Virus record (IMG/VR): IMGVR_UViG_3300045739_000092
Coordinates: 1-60,525 of that record
Strand: one strand, 5' to 3'
DNA length: 60,525 bases
Origin: a virus
Shown piece by piece: positions 8,209 to 17,531 of this stretch; position 1 is the stretch's first letter; each line of letters starts with the position of its first letter. Under the pieces are notes generated by a model that was not told where the DNA came from, did no database searches, and was given only the letters and a program-made list of their open reading frames with translations. The translations under genes were made by a program, and so were the position numbers.

Positions 8209-8645
8209 TGGATCAGACCCCCGTAAACATCAAGCACCATGTTGATGCTGTTGTAGCCAACCTCCGCGCCTCCCTTCCCTCCCCTCTGAAAGATCGTGTT
8301 GGGGTCGCCTATGGGGGTGACCACGAACACCAAACGTTCGTGACACCCTACGTCGTGGTGCACCTACTCGGCGGAGGAAACATGGGCGGCCCCATCACGG
8401 ATCCGCAGGTAGATGTTCAGGTCAGGATTCAGGTCAACTCCATTGGCGATACCGCCGAGCAGGCGATGAACACAGCCGAGTTGGTCAATGCCCTCATGGT
8501 CAAATCGAACATCACTATCACCGGCCGGGCTGTTCTCAAGGTTCCGAAAGAGACGACCTCTGATGGCATCGTCAGAGACGACGACATCTCGCCTCCTCTC
8601 TTCTATGCTTATGACGTCTGGAGACTCTGGACAACGCCGTCGTAA
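8208..8645 (+). CDS. Probable tail terminator/tail completion protein
   Basis: 145 residues. Layout of an N-terminal helix (HHVDAVVANLRASLPSPLK), a beta-strand core (PYVVVHLLGGGNMGG, VDVQVRIQVNSIG), a helix with AEQAMNTAELVNALM, and a final strand ending in YDVWRLWTTPS is characteristic of tail terminator proteins (lambda gpU/HK97 gp10-adjacent, minor tail protein DUF3168-like). It sits exactly where the family is expected, between the gp10-like protein and the tail tube. Confidence 0.7.
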   Translation: MDQTPVNIKHHVDAVVANLRASLPSPLKDRVGVAYGGDHEHQTFVTPYVVVHLLGGGNMGGPITDPQVDVQVRIQVNSIGDTAEQAMNTAELVNALMVKSNITITGRAVLKVPKETTSDGIVRDDDISPPLFYAYDVWRLWTTPS

Positions 8646-8656
8646 AGGAAGTTCAC

Positions 8657-8854
8657 GTGGCAGACGAGACAGTCGAGATCTACCACCCGAACATCGAAGG
8701 CTCTGCCATGACGACTTTCGAGTCGCGCTTCAAGATCATGGAGAAGCGGGGCTGGATGAAGGTGGGATCAGAACACCCCACCAATCAGGCACCGGCCGAG
8801 GAAGAGCCACTCCCCGAGAAGGACTTCGGTGAGTGGGAGGAAGACACTCCGTAG
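8657..8854 (+). CDS. Small hypothetical protein before the tail tube gene
   Basis: 65 residues with GTG start after AAAGGAAG. The sequence has a FESRFKIMEKRGWMKVGS segment and a Pro/Glu-rich acidic end. Short proteins with a central KxxGW(x)xV motif are common next to tail tube genes in actinobacteriophages, but their role is unknown. Confidence 0.55.
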   Translation: MADETVEIYHPNIEGSAMTTFESRFKIMEKRGWMKVGSEHPTNQAPAEEEPLPEKDFGEWEEDTP

Positions 8855-8880
8855 TTCTTCCGCATCTTCTCGGCCCCGCG

Positions 8881-8886
8881 TATGAT
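8881..8886 (+). promoter_or_regulatory. Possible -10 element upstream of tail tube gene
   Basis: The 64-base gap before the tail tube gene contains TATGAT (8881-8886), a good -10 hexamer, 33 bases upstream of the ATG, followed by a clear SD (AAGGAGAAAGG). No convincing -35 is present at 17 bases, so promoter identity is tentative. An extra promoter would suit the high demand for tail tube subunits. Confidence 0.3.
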
Positions 8887-8918
8887 TGGGTTCGTTCCTG
8901 ACATAAGGAGAAAGGCTC

Positions 8919-9386
8919 ATGGCTCGAACCATCCCAGATGGAGTCATGCAACTGTTCGTTGTGGATTCCATCGCAAGTCCGTCCGCCCCGACCGTCGCAG
9001 AGATCACGGCCGGGTCGGAAGTCACCGGTGAGCTCATCTCATTGGCGACACCGCTCGATGGCGATGCGGTGGCGTCGAACGACATGAGCTCGGCTTTCAA
9101 CAAGTCCATCGAGGGCACCTACGGAGGCGGCGCCACTGCCGTCTTCTACCGAGACGCCGCGGCTGAGACGGCCTACGGGCTGCTCCCCCGCAGCACCGAA
9201 ACCCATCTGGTGCTGGCTCGGTTCGGTTTCACCGGTGGAACGCCCACGATCGCGGACACCTGCGAGGTCTGGCCCGTTCGGGTCATCACCCGCTCCCCCG
9301 CCGATCTGGTGTCGAACACCCCCCAACAGTTCACCGTCAACTTGGCGACCACCGACGAACCCACACTCGCCGCCACCGTCGCCTAG
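8919..9386 (+). CDS. Major tail (tube) protein
   Basis: 155 residues, strong SD. Opening MARTIPDGVMQLFVVDSIASPSAPTV followed by beta-strand segments, a FNKSIEGTYGGGATAVFYRD loop and a C-terminal DEPTLAATVA matches actinophage major tail subunits, which stack as hexamers into the non-contractile tube. It is short for the class and lacks an appended Ig domain. It is followed by a long hairpin (9417-9479) and then the frameshifting chaperone pair, the conserved order of siphovirus tail modules. Confidence 0.8.
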   Translation: MARTIPDGVMQLFVVDSIASPSAPTVAEITAGSEVTGELISLATPLDGDAVASNDMSSAFNKSIEGTYGGGATAVFYRDAAAETAYGLLPRSTETHLVLARFGFTGGTPTIADTCEVWPVRVITRSPADLVSNTPQQFTVNLATTDEPTLAATVA

Positions 9387-9416
9387 TAACAGCCGGTCCT
9401 ATGTTGGGAACCATGG

Positions 9417-9479
9417 GAGCCCAGCGACCTTCCTAGCTTGTTAGCAAAGTGCTCCGCTAACATGAAGGTTGCTGGGCTC
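9417..9479 (+). terminator. Two-tier hairpin after the tail tube gene
   Basis: Outer arms 9417-9432 and 9464-9479 pair over 16 bp with one G-U; inside, GTTAGC (9440-9445) pairs with GCTAAC (9456-9461) around a 10-base loop. No U-run follows, so it may be an attenuator or a 3'-end stabiliser that lets tube protein exceed the downstream chaperones, rather than a full terminator. Confidence 0.7.
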
Positions 9480-9495
9480 ACCCATTGGAGAGAAG

Positions 9496-10104
9496 ATGAC
9501 TCGCAAGTTCACATCAGATAGTCCCTCGATGGAAGAGATCATGTCGGTGAAGAAACCGACGCAACGCTCTACGCGAATCTGCCTCCGTCCCGATCTGGTG
9601 GAGGAGCTCAACAACCTCCATGCCAAGAACTTCGATCGCTCCTCTCGTTTCAAGAGCCTGGCCGAAGCTCCCCCGGATACTCGGTATCAAGAGGCCATCG
9701 AGGCTCTACAGGCCGAGATAGAGGAGGCCACCGTCACCTTCGTCTTCCAGGGGGTCGGGCGTCGCAACTTCGAGCTGATGATGCAAGCTCACCCCCCGAC
9801 AGACGAACAGCAGGAGCGTCACAAGGCAGATACGGGCGAAGATCTCGTTTGGAACACAGATACCTTCCCGCCGGCCCTGGTCGCCGCTTCTTCCCTCACT
9901 CCCAAGATCTCCAAAGAGGAGGCCGTCAAGATCTTCGAGGACTGGGACGGACCAGACCTTCTCGACATCTTCAACGCAGCCTTCGCTGCCAATCAGTCGA
10001 AAGTCAACGCCCCTTTTTTCAAGCGAGATATAGGCGAGATCCTGTCTTCCGACTCGAGCTTGATTACTGCGCTGAACGAGGAATCCCCCATTCAGAGTTC
10101 CTGA
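9496..10104 (+). CDS. Tail assembly chaperone, short (unshifted) product
   Basis: 202 residues from ATG 9496, preceded by GGAGAGAAG; an upstream in-frame TTG at 9469 lies inside the hairpin and is unlikely. Helical, acidic protein at the invariant position between tail tube and tape measure. It contains the slippery run at 10011-10020 near codon 173, after which the zero frame continues for 28 codons. Siphovirus chaperones of this kind (lambda gpG-like) coat the tape measure during tail polymerisation. Confidence 0.8.
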   Translation: MTRKFTSDSPSMEEIMSVKKPTQRSTRICLRPDLVEELNNLHAKNFDRSSRFKSLAEAPPDTRYQEAIEALQAEIEEATVTFVFQGVGRRNFELMMQAHPPTDEQQERHKADTGEDLVWNTDTFPPALVAASSLTPKISKEEAVKIFEDWDGPDLLDIFNAAFAANQSKVNAPFFKRDIGEILSSDSSLITALNEESPIQSS

Positions 10105-10373
10105 GTTGGCCTGACTCAGATCAAGAGAAGGTCATAGCCTGGGCCATCGAGCAGCGGCTCACCTGTCATGAGTGCGGTACTCGGTACGATGAGTGGAATC
10201 CCCATGAAGGGGGGAACCTACACGCGTACGACGCGGAAGCCTTCATCTGTCGAGGCTGTCAGGAACGGGACGCCGTCCTCTACGAGAAGGCCGAGCAGAA
10301 TCGGAAGTTCCAGGCTGCCAACCATGGGTTGAAGGTCAGGCTGAACCGCAGAGAACCCAAGCCCCTCCAGTAA
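9496..10373 (+). CDS. Tail assembly chaperone, -1 frameshift fusion product
   Basis: The tract CCCCTTTTTTC (10010-10020) is read GCC CCT TTT TTC in frame, giving two overlapping canonical heptamers, C CCT TTT and T TTT TTC. A -1 slip continues in the frame that stays open to 10373, producing a fusion of about 292 residues (lambda gpGT-like). The appended part has a LTCHECGTRYDEW...AFICRGCQ zinc motif, common in actinophage second chaperones. The downstream frame has no good start of its own, which supports frameshifting. The exact slip codon and efficiency are not known. Confidence 0.8.
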
Positions 10374-10386
10374 TCTCCTAGGTGGT

Positions 10387-13300
10387 ATGGCTGACAAGAC
10401 AGTAGTCGTCAAGTTCATTGCCCAGACCTCTGGTTACGTAAGCCAGGTCAACGGCCTCAACGCTGCGACCAGGAGCATCGGCAATGAGGCCGCTACTGCA
10501 GCGGCCAAAGCGAAGTCGGCGACCCAGCAACTCGCCGCTGCCTCCATCGTCGCCTCCAAGATCGTCCTATTGGGTCTTGGTGGTGCTCTGGCCTTGTCTG
10601 CGAAGGCTGCCATTGATTTCGAGTCTTCCTTCGCCGGCGTCCGCAAGACCGTCCAGGCCTCCGAACCTGAGTTCGCTGCCCTGGCTTCACGGATCCGTGA
10701 GCTCGCCACTCGCATACCGGTCAACGTCAACGAGCTGAATCGAATCGCTGAGATTGGTGGTCAGCTAGGCATCGGGATCGAGGACCTAGAAGGCTTTGTC
10801 GAAGTGGTAGCTGCTCTGGGAGTGACCACCAACCTCTCTACCGAACAGGCTGCTACCGGTCTGGCCCGCCTGGCGAACATCATGGGTACCAGTCGAGGGG
10901 ATTTCGACCGCCTGGGCTCCATCATTGTTGACCTCGGGAACAACTTCGCCACCACCGAGTCCGAGATCCTCTCGATGGGCCTGCGTCTGGCACCCATCGG
11001 GGCCACTCTGGGAGCTTCCGAAGAGGCCGTGTTGGGCCTTGCCGCGGCCCTCACCGCAGTAGGGATCCCAGCCGAACGTGGTTCTACATCTATCCAGCGA
11101 CTCTTCATCGAGATGGCGGCTGCGGTAGAGGAGGGCGACGCCAAGCTCGCTACCTTCGCTCGTACTGCAGGTATGACCGCAGATGAGTTCGCTTCCCTCT
11201 TCGGGGAAGACCCCACTCGTGCCTACCTCGAGTTCGTCAAGGGGATAGACAGGGTCAAAGAGGCCGGTGGCGATGTCTTCCGCATCTTCTCTGACCTAGA
11301 TATCTCACAGCAACGCTCCATCGCGACCATCTTGGCCTCTGCCAATGCCAACCAGGATCTCGAAAGCGCCCTCGATAGAGCGAAGGAAGCTGGCGAGGAG
11401 AACACCGCCATGTGGGAAGAAGCTGCGAAGCGGTACGGCACCACTGCTTCTCAGATCCAGATCATGGCGAACAACTTCACCGATCTCCGCATCACTCTCG
11501 GCCAGTCTGCCGTTGGTGCGATCGCCGCTGCTCTGGAGTGGATCAACGCCCTCATCGACGGCATCAAGAACAACATCGAGACCGTGAAACAGCTCGGATC
11601 GGCCTTCTTGTGGTTGGCAGGAGCCCGTGTTGGTCTGGCATTTGTCATGTGGGTAGGCAAGAGCATCTCCCAGGTTTGGGCTCTAGTGTCCTCTATGGGT
11701 GCTGCCGTCACAGCTACCAAGCTGGCAGCCGCAGCTCTCGGCGCCTTCAACATCGTTGCTGCTGGACTCACCCTCATCACTATCGGCCTCATCGGGAAGT
11801 GGACCGAGGCGGCTCAGAAGGCCCGGGCGTTGGAGACAGCCGTGCGTGCCATCAATGATGCTTGGGAGGAGCAGGGTCAGTTAGAAGCTCTGAATCAGTT
11901 CCGCACCCAGATCTCTGACATGAAGACCTTCACCACCGAGATCCAGGACTTCCTGCTAGGCCAAGGGGTGACCCGTCTCGATCTTGCCAAGGCAACCCTC
12001 TTCGGAGATCCCGAGTCTCTCGAGAAGATCAATGCAGCTCTGGAAGTGATGAAGGGACGCCTGGCTGATATCCCCTCGATCGCTCCGACTGTGGGGGAGT
12101 GGGGCAACGTGCAGTACGTTCCCGATCAGGACATGCTCGTCGCTCAGATCTCAGAGGCGGAAGGGAACTTGTCTGACCTCGAGGACTTCTACGTTGAGCT
12201 CGGTCTACTCGGAGAGGGTGTCCTCGAAGAGCGGCGCCGACGACAACTGGAGCGTGTCCTCGACCTCAACTTCACCTATCCAGACCTGGCTCTCCGCAAC
12301 ATGGCGAAGTCCCTTGGTGCTCTCAGGACCTCCTACAGACAGACCGTGGATGACATAGAGGATCGACCGTTCACCTTCGCCGACATGATGGCAGAGGCCA
12401 CAGAAGAGGGTCTCGACGCCATGCAGGACTTCAGGGAAGACGCTGCTGACATCTGGGATGGTTTCCGAACTGACATTCGTGACACCTTCTACGACCTGGA
12501 GGCCGACCTCCTCGATAGCTTGCCTGTCTTCGATGAGTACGAGGGCGCCCTTGAAACCAGCCTTGGAGACATTCGCAAATCGCTGGAGCTCTTCACCGGT
12601 GACCTCCAGGCTTGGGTGGATACCAGAGCCGAGATCCTCGCTCGGTCGGATATCGGGGCAGCGGAGATAGCGATCTTCGATGAGTTCGATCTGGCCGAGA
12701 AGGCGTTCATCTCCTCTCTGAGTGAATCGGAGCTCGATGAGTTCATCGCTGATATCTTCCTTCCGGCCTTCGAGTCCACGAAGCAATCCGCTAAGGAACT
12801 CTTCATGCAGGATCTCCCCCGCATCATGGGGGACGGGATAACTTCGGTCAAAGAGCAGCTCATAGCCCGGGCACAGGAACTTGGGGAGGCCGGGCTCGAG
12901 CCCAAGCTGGCGTTCGAGCAAGCGGTGAAGGAAGGATTCGAGGCTCTCGGTATCGACATCGACCCCTCAGTAGTGAGTGAGGTTGCCGACGAACTCGCTC
13001 TGGATCCATCATGGTTCACAAGTGGTGGAGCTGCAGCCCTGGAGTTCGGTCGAGGGTTCTTCGCCTTCTGGGCTTCGATCTTCGGGCCTGAGTTCTTCGC
13101 AAATCTGGGGTTCGCTCCAAGGAACTTCTCTATTGACGACCTGCGATCCACATTGGGGAACCTCCCCGGAGACACACCTTCATCCGCTCCACCCCGCACC
13201 ATCACCGGTGCCTACGTCCCGGCTCCCGGCTACAACGTTACAGCCGGCTTGACCGGTGGGGGAAGTGGCGACACCTCTACTTCTGGGGGACCCACTCCCC

Positions 13301-13407
13301 GCAGCCTCGAGCTCACCATCGTCAATCCTCAGACGAACAACCTCTCTGAAGATGTACAGTCTGGTCTGTTGCTGGACAACTTGATCGAGGAACTGAGTCC
13401 TCGCTGA
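10387..13407 (+). CDS. Tape measure protein
   Basis: 1,006 residues, one of the two longest genes. The first 350 residues fit the TP901-type tape measure core: Ala-rich helices, FESSFAGVRKTVQASEPEF, repeated helical hairpins ending in GIDRVKEAGGDVFRIFSDL. Hydrophobic segments at residues about 394-475 (including FVMWVGKS and TLITIGLIG) may insert in the host membrane during DNA ejection. The rest is acidic and coiled, with a Gly/Ser/Thr-rich end. With the usual 0.15 nm per residue the tail would be near 150 nm. TGATG overlap with the distal tail gene. Confidence 0.9.
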   Translation: MADKTVVVKFIAQTSGYVSQVNGLNAATRSIGNEAATAAAKAKSATQQLAAASIVASKIVLLGLGGALALSAKAAIDFESSFAGVRKTVQASEPEFAALASRIRELATRIPVNVNELNRIAEIGGQLGIGIEDLEGFVEVVAALGVTTNLSTEQAATGLARLANIMGTSRGDFDRLGSIIVDLGNNFATTESEILSMGLRLAPIGATLGASEEAVLGLAAALTAVGIPAERGSTSIQRLFIEMAAAVEEGDAKLATFARTAGMTADEFASLFGEDPTRAYLEFVKGIDRVKEAGGDVFRIFSDLDISQQRSIATILASANANQDLESALDRAKEAGEENTAMWEEAAKRYGTTASQIQIMANNFTDLRITLGQSAVGAIAAALEWINALIDGIKNNIETVKQLGSAFLWLAGARVGLAFVMWVGKSISQVWALVSSMGAAVTATKLAAAALGAFNIVAAGLTLITIGLIGKWTEAAQKARALETAVRAINDAWEEQGQLEALNQFRTQISDMKTFTTEIQDFLLGQGVTRLDLAKATLFGDPESLEKINAALEVMKGRLADIPSIAPTVGEWGNVQYVPDQDMLVAQISEAEGNLSDLEDFYVELGLLGEGVLEERRRRQLERVLDLNFTYPDLALRNMAKSLGALRTSYRQTVDDIEDRPFTFADMMAEATEEGLDAMQDFREDAADIWDGFRTDIRDTFYDLEADLLDSLPVFDEYEGALETSLGDIRKSLELFTGDLQAWVDTRAEILARSDIGAAEIAIFDEFDLAEKAFISSLSESELDEFIADIFLPAFESTKQSAKELFMQDLPRIMGDGITSVKEQLIARAQELGEAGLEPKLAFEQAVKEGFEALGIDIDPSVVSEVADELALDPSWFTSGGAAALEFGRGFFAFWASIFGPEFFANLGFAPRNFSIDDLRSTLGNLPGDTPSSAPPRTITGAYVPAPGYNVTAGLTGGGSGDTSTSGGPTPRSLELTIVNPQTNNLSEDVQSGLLLDNLIEELSPR

Positions 13408-14135
13408 TGGCTAACTGGGACTACGCGTGGCAAGTTGATGGGCAAGCACTTTCCGACTACTGCGTCATGGTCAGACTTCCCTCTGAGTTCGCCATGCCTC
13501 GTCGGGGTCAGCACGTTGAGATTCCATTCCACCACGGCAACCGTCGTCCCTCTGGCCTGCATCTAGCTGGCGGTCAGTTCGGTCTCGAGACCACCATCCG
13601 GATGACCAATCCTTCGGGGGCTATCACCCACCCTGATGGTGCTGCCGGCCACGCCTACGAGAACTTCGGTAAGCTCAAAGAACTCTTCACCGGTAAGGGA
13701 GGCGCTTCTCCCCTCTTGCGCCGCACTGCTCCCCATCAAGGGACGGTGGAGATCCCAGTGGACCTTCTCTCTCAAGTTCAGAGTTCACAGAATCGTTTCA
13801 CCTTCCTGTGGCTTCTCTCTGCGGCAGACCCCTTCTGGTCTTCTACTTCTGTGGTCAACGAGACTGGTCCCGGTTCCTTCTCGGTAGGAGGCGACGCCCC
13901 CGTCAATGACATGATTATCACCTTCAACGCTGGCGGAACGGTGGGCCTCTCTGGTTCCTTGCACGCCCTCACGGGTACCTCTGGCATGGTGGTGGACGTT
14001 GGGGCTCGCAAGGTGACGACCGGCTCTGAGGCTGATCTTGTGCCCGCCACCCCCGAGTGGATGGAGTTCTATCCGGGCTCCGTCACCCTGACCGGTGTGT
14101 CAGTGAACGTCGACTTCTACGAGAAATGGCTCTGA
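13407..14135 (+). CDS. Distal tail protein (Dit-like)
   Basis: 242 residues. The N-terminal part (QVDGQALSDYCVMVRLPSEFAMPRRGQHVEIPF, then LHLAGGQFGLETTIRM) follows the Dit/minor tail pattern of actinophages, with a HAYENFGKLKELF helix and a C-terminal galectin-like half. Dit hexamers join the tube to the baseplate. The position directly after the tape measure and before a large Tal-like protein is the family norm. Confidence 0.7.
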   Translation: MANWDYAWQVDGQALSDYCVMVRLPSEFAMPRRGQHVEIPFHHGNRRPSGLHLAGGQFGLETTIRMTNPSGAITHPDGAAGHAYENFGKLKELFTGKGGASPLLRRTAPHQGTVEIPVDLLSQVQSSQNRFTFLWLLSAADPFWSSTSVVNETGPGSFSVGGDAPVNDMIITFNAGGTVGLSGSLHALTGTSGMVVDVGARKVTTGSEADLVPATPEWMEFYPGSVTLTGVSVNVDFYEKWL

Positions 14136-14138
14136 GAG

Positions 14139-17100
14139 ATGGCCTACAGCAAGGATTGGTGGGTAGAAGCCTGGACCTTGCCGGGTGTCGGGAGCTTCCA
14201 ACGTAAGGTTGCCAAGGTCGAAGCCATCTCAGCCTCGGTAGGCGATGGTGTGACGACTAAGGGCTCTGGCTCCATCGAAGTTCGTGCTCAGTACGACCGT
14301 CTCGATGAGATCTGCGATCCCAAGAACAACGTAGAGAGCCTTCTTCGCCTCTATGTCGATGGCAACGTGGTCTCCGAGTTCTACGCTCGGACACTCTCGT
14401 TCCCCTACGGGGAGAGTGGGAACAAGGTCATCAAGATCTCTGGTCCCGGGCTCGCAGATGCTCTCGACCACGCCATCGTCTTCCCCTACGACTACCCCAA
14501 AGCTCCTACCCGTGATCCTGACTGGATCTTCGGTTCCGAAGAGAACGCCATGGGCAACGCAGGGGCAGAAGACTATGGAGAGAGTGGCCTGCAGAACCCT
14601 GGTGCCGAGACGGGGACCATTGTCCCTTGGTTCACTACCTCTGCTGCCCTTATCGCCGATCAGACCTTCGTCCGAACGGGTTCCTGGTCCTTTCGGGTAA
14701 CGTCTGACATAGAAGAAGGCGGCGCTTCTCAGATCTTCTCGGTGCTTCCTGGCGCCCAGTACACGGTGACCGGATACGTGTTTGGAGTCGCTGGCGACAA
14801 GGTCCAAATGGGTCTCACCACTGATCCTGATGGGCAACCGAAGTTCACCTACACCCGTTTCAATGTAGTCGACCCTGAAACTGAGTGGCCTACTGAGACC
14901 GAGGTCCAACTCGACCACACCATCGCGGTAACGAATACCTGGGAGCAGGTACAACTCACCCTCATCACCGGTCGCCAGCAGACGAGGATGAAGCTGTCGT
15001 TCCGCGGGCTGAACGTCTCGCAACCGCAGGTGTTCCGTTTCGATGACGTAGATGCCAACGGCCCCTCGCTGGGAGCCGAACCGTGGATCTTCTCTCACCC
15101 ATCAGATCTGGCGAGTACCACCTTCGAGGCTACATCTGAGCAAGCTCGCACAGATACCCACTCCCTCAAGCTCACATGCAAGCAACAGCAGTATGTCTAC
15201 CAGCGGATCACCGGGATCACCCCTGGGGCCACCTACACCGCTACGGCCTACCTTCGCAACTCCATCGGTGATGTTTGGGAGTTTGTTCTCATGGACCCGA
15301 TGGGGAACATTCTGGCTCGAGACCAGCACACTCTCCCTGTCAACTCTTGGGACAAGTACGAGATTGTCACCACCCTCCCAGACACCATCTATGGGAACAA
15401 CCAAGACGTCCCTCCCGACACGGAGGTCTGGCTCGGGATTCGATACGTCAGCCCCAACGTCACTTCGACTGTGTACATAGATGATGTTTCGTTCGCCCCC
15501 GGGCTCCCGGGAACCACCTTCGGCGACATCATGACACAGCTCATGGACGATGCCGCGGTAGATCACATCGCCGATGGAAGGACATCGGCGGGCGGAGCGG
15601 GACACCTCGCATGGATCAAGTACGACTCCTGGAGCAACTCCCTCGATTCTGCCGGCAACACTTGGAACGACGCCAGTCTTTCGGTAGAGATCAGCAGGGG
15701 TCAGACCTACCTGCAGTTCCTCGAACAGATCGCTCGAAAGTTCGGTTACGAGTGGCGCCTGGCCTGGAATGGTTCTCAACACGAACTGAAGCTCTACAAC
15801 CCCTACGACCCGGCCACCAAGACTGGTGGTATGGGTACGGACCTCACCGCCACAGTCGGAATCGTTGAGGGCCAACCTGAGTCTGGGGACATCATCAAGT
15901 CCAATAGGGGAAGCTCGGCGGTCTTCGGAGAAGGGGCAGAAGGGCTCTACGACGAACAAACCGACGCCGGCCTCATCTCTGCCTATGGGCGTCGAGAACG
16001 CTACGTTGGTCTGAAGGAAGCCCTCGCTCTCTCTACCGTCCAGTCCCTCACAACAGAGGAGCTCAGCAAAGAGTCCGTTGACTCTGCGGAGCTCAAGCTG
16101 ACTTTCTGGGGAGGCCAGGACGTGCTCCCCTACACCGATTTCAACATCGGTGACACAGTGAGAATGGTTCTCAAAGAGTCAGAACAGATAGGGGATGAGC
16201 ACCGGGCGGTTCAGTTCTCTGTCAGGCTCACCGAGGAGGTCAGAGTCGACGTCGACTTCGGTGGCATCGTCTACCACCGTCCTGTCTGGTCAGGACCCCT
16301 ACCAGTAGCTCGAGGGGGCGGAGGGGCATCTTCTGGCCTGACCGAAGTTGTCTCTCGGCTGCATCGAGCTTTCAAGTCCCCGTTTGAGAGAGAACGCCCC
16401 AAGCTCTCTAACTCCACCCCCGTCCTCTTCGATCCTTCGTCGTCCCCTCCAACAGTCTTCGTGGCGGCATCAGACAGCAGCCAGCTTGACAAGAACAGAG
16501 CAGACTTCGTCTGTGATGGCACCGACGACCACGACGAGATCAACGCCGCCATTCTCTCAGGGATCGAGGGGCTCAGCGGCCTAGTAGCTCCTCGCATCTT
16601 CCTCGCTGAAGGGAACTACGTTGCAAACGGCGTGATAGGAGACTCAACGTGGGGTCCCTACATCTTGGAAGGCTTCGGGCGCTACAACACCCACATCATC
16701 AACAACTATGGGGGGACTGAGCAGCTTTGGCTCCCATCGGGTTCTGTCATGCGTGCTCTTGGGTACCAAGCTCACGCCACAATCACGGGATATGCCATCA
16801 AGGGGGTCGGTACCGATTCCCGATTGTTGATAGAGGATTGCCGGCTCTTCACATCAGAAGACGACTTCGTAGATGGGGGGCACCTTCTCCAGTACGACTC
16901 TTGGGCTGTGGTCATCAGGGACAGCACCCTTGCTACCACCGCGGACAACCGGTGTATCACGCACGGAGGACCAGAAGGCATCATCACCGGCAACGTCTTC
17001 GAGTCGGGGGCTGCCATCTATGTAGAGAGTCTCATAGGTACAGATGAGCTCTTCGTAGTCGGCAACATGGATCTCGGAGGACAAGAGTTCATCGAAGTTG

Positions 17101-17531
17101 CCGCTGGTCAGACCGGGAAGGTCATCGAGCGGGCCAACTACTACTCCGGGACCATCATCGGAGGTTCCGCCTCCATCGAACCCGGGACTCGAGACACCGA
17201 TCAGTTCTCTCAAGCTGGCGTCTTGTCTGTTGGGGCCGGCTCCTTCCGCCTTCCGGTGGTTGATGTGCGGAGAGTTCTCAAGGTGAGGGCGATGGTGGGA
17301 ACTGCCCCTGTTGGGGCCAGCGTCACCATCGACATCAACAAGAACGGGAGCACCATCTTCACCACACAGGGGAACAGGCCGACCATAGCTTCAGGGCAGA
17401 ACGATTCAGGAACGGCCGTTCCGGATATCACTGATCTGGCTCCTGGCGATTATGTCACTGTCGACATCGACACGGTGGGGGCACCTGGGACCGAAGGTGA
17501 AGATCTGGTAGTGACCCTGGTCACTGACTGA
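14139..17531 (+). CDS. Large minor tail protein: Tal-like with carbohydrate-binding and beta-helix domains
   Basis: 1,130 residues in several parts. Residues 1-140 look like the N-terminal base of tail-associated proteins. Residues about 150-300 and 305-455 are two related jelly-roll modules (each with NPGAETG/..TGSWSFRVTS or ARTDTHSLKLTC strands and a final FRFDDVDA/YIDDVSFA), like CBM4/9 carbohydrate-binding modules. Residues about 460-720 return to a baseplate-like fold. Residues about 780-1000 begin DFVCDGTDDHDEINAAI, the typical entry to a right-handed pectate-lyase-like beta-helix. The end is a small beta-sandwich with INKNGSTIFTTQ, seen in fibre tips. Likely host glycan recognition and possible depolymerase activity; catalytic residues cannot be assigned. 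Confidence 0.75.
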   Translation: MAYSKDWWVEAWTLPGVGSFQRKVAKVEAISASVGDGVTTKGSGSIEVRAQYDRLDEICDPKNNVESLLRLYVDGNVVSEFYARTLSFPYGESGNKVIKISGPGLADALDHAIVFPYDYPKAPTRDPDWIFGSEENAMGNAGAEDYGESGLQNPGAETGTIVPWFTTSAALIADQTFVRTGSWSFRVTSDIEEGGASQIFSVLPGAQYTVTGYVFGVAGDKVQMGLTTDPDGQPKFTYTRFNVVDPETEWPTETEVQLDHTIAVTNTWEQVQLTLITGRQQTRMKLSFRGLNVSQPQVFRFDDVDANGPSLGAEPWIFSHPSDLASTTFEATSEQARTDTHSLKLTCKQQQYVYQRITGITPGATYTATAYLRNSIGDVWEFVLMDPMGNILARDQHTLPVNSWDKYEIVTTLPDTIYGNNQDVPPDTEVWLGIRYVSPNVTSTVYIDDVSFAPGLPGTTFGDIMTQLMDDAAVDHIADGRTSAGGAGHLAWIKYDSWSNSLDSAGNTWNDASLSVEISRGQTYLQFLEQIARKFGYEWRLAWNGSQHELKLYNPYDPATKTGGMGTDLTATVGIVEGQPESGDIIKSNRGSSAVFGEGAEGLYDEQTDAGLISAYGRRERYVGLKEALALSTVQSLTTEELSKESVDSAELKLTFWGGQDVLPYTDFNIGDTVRMVLKESEQIGDEHRAVQFSVRLTEEVRVDVDFGGIVYHRPVWSGPLPVARGGGGASSGLTEVVSRLHRAFKSPFERERPKLSNSTPVLFDPSSSPPTVFVAASDSSQLDKNRADFVCDGTDDHDEINAAILSGIEGLSGLVAPRIFLAEGNYVANGVIGDSTWGPYILEGFGRYNTHIINNYGGTEQLWLPSGSVMRALGYQAHATITGYAIKGVGTDSRLLIEDCRLFTSEDDFVDGGHLLQYDSWAVVIRDSTLATTADNRCITHGGPEGIITGNVFESGAAIYVESLIGTDELFVVGNMDLGGQEFIEVAAGQTGKVIERANYYSGTIIGGSASIEPGTRDTDQFSQAGVLSVGAGSFRLPVVDVRRVLKVRAMVGTAPVGASVTIDINKNGSTIFTTQGNRPTIASGQNDSGTAVPDITDLAPGDYVTVDIDTVGAPGTEGEDLVVTLVTD

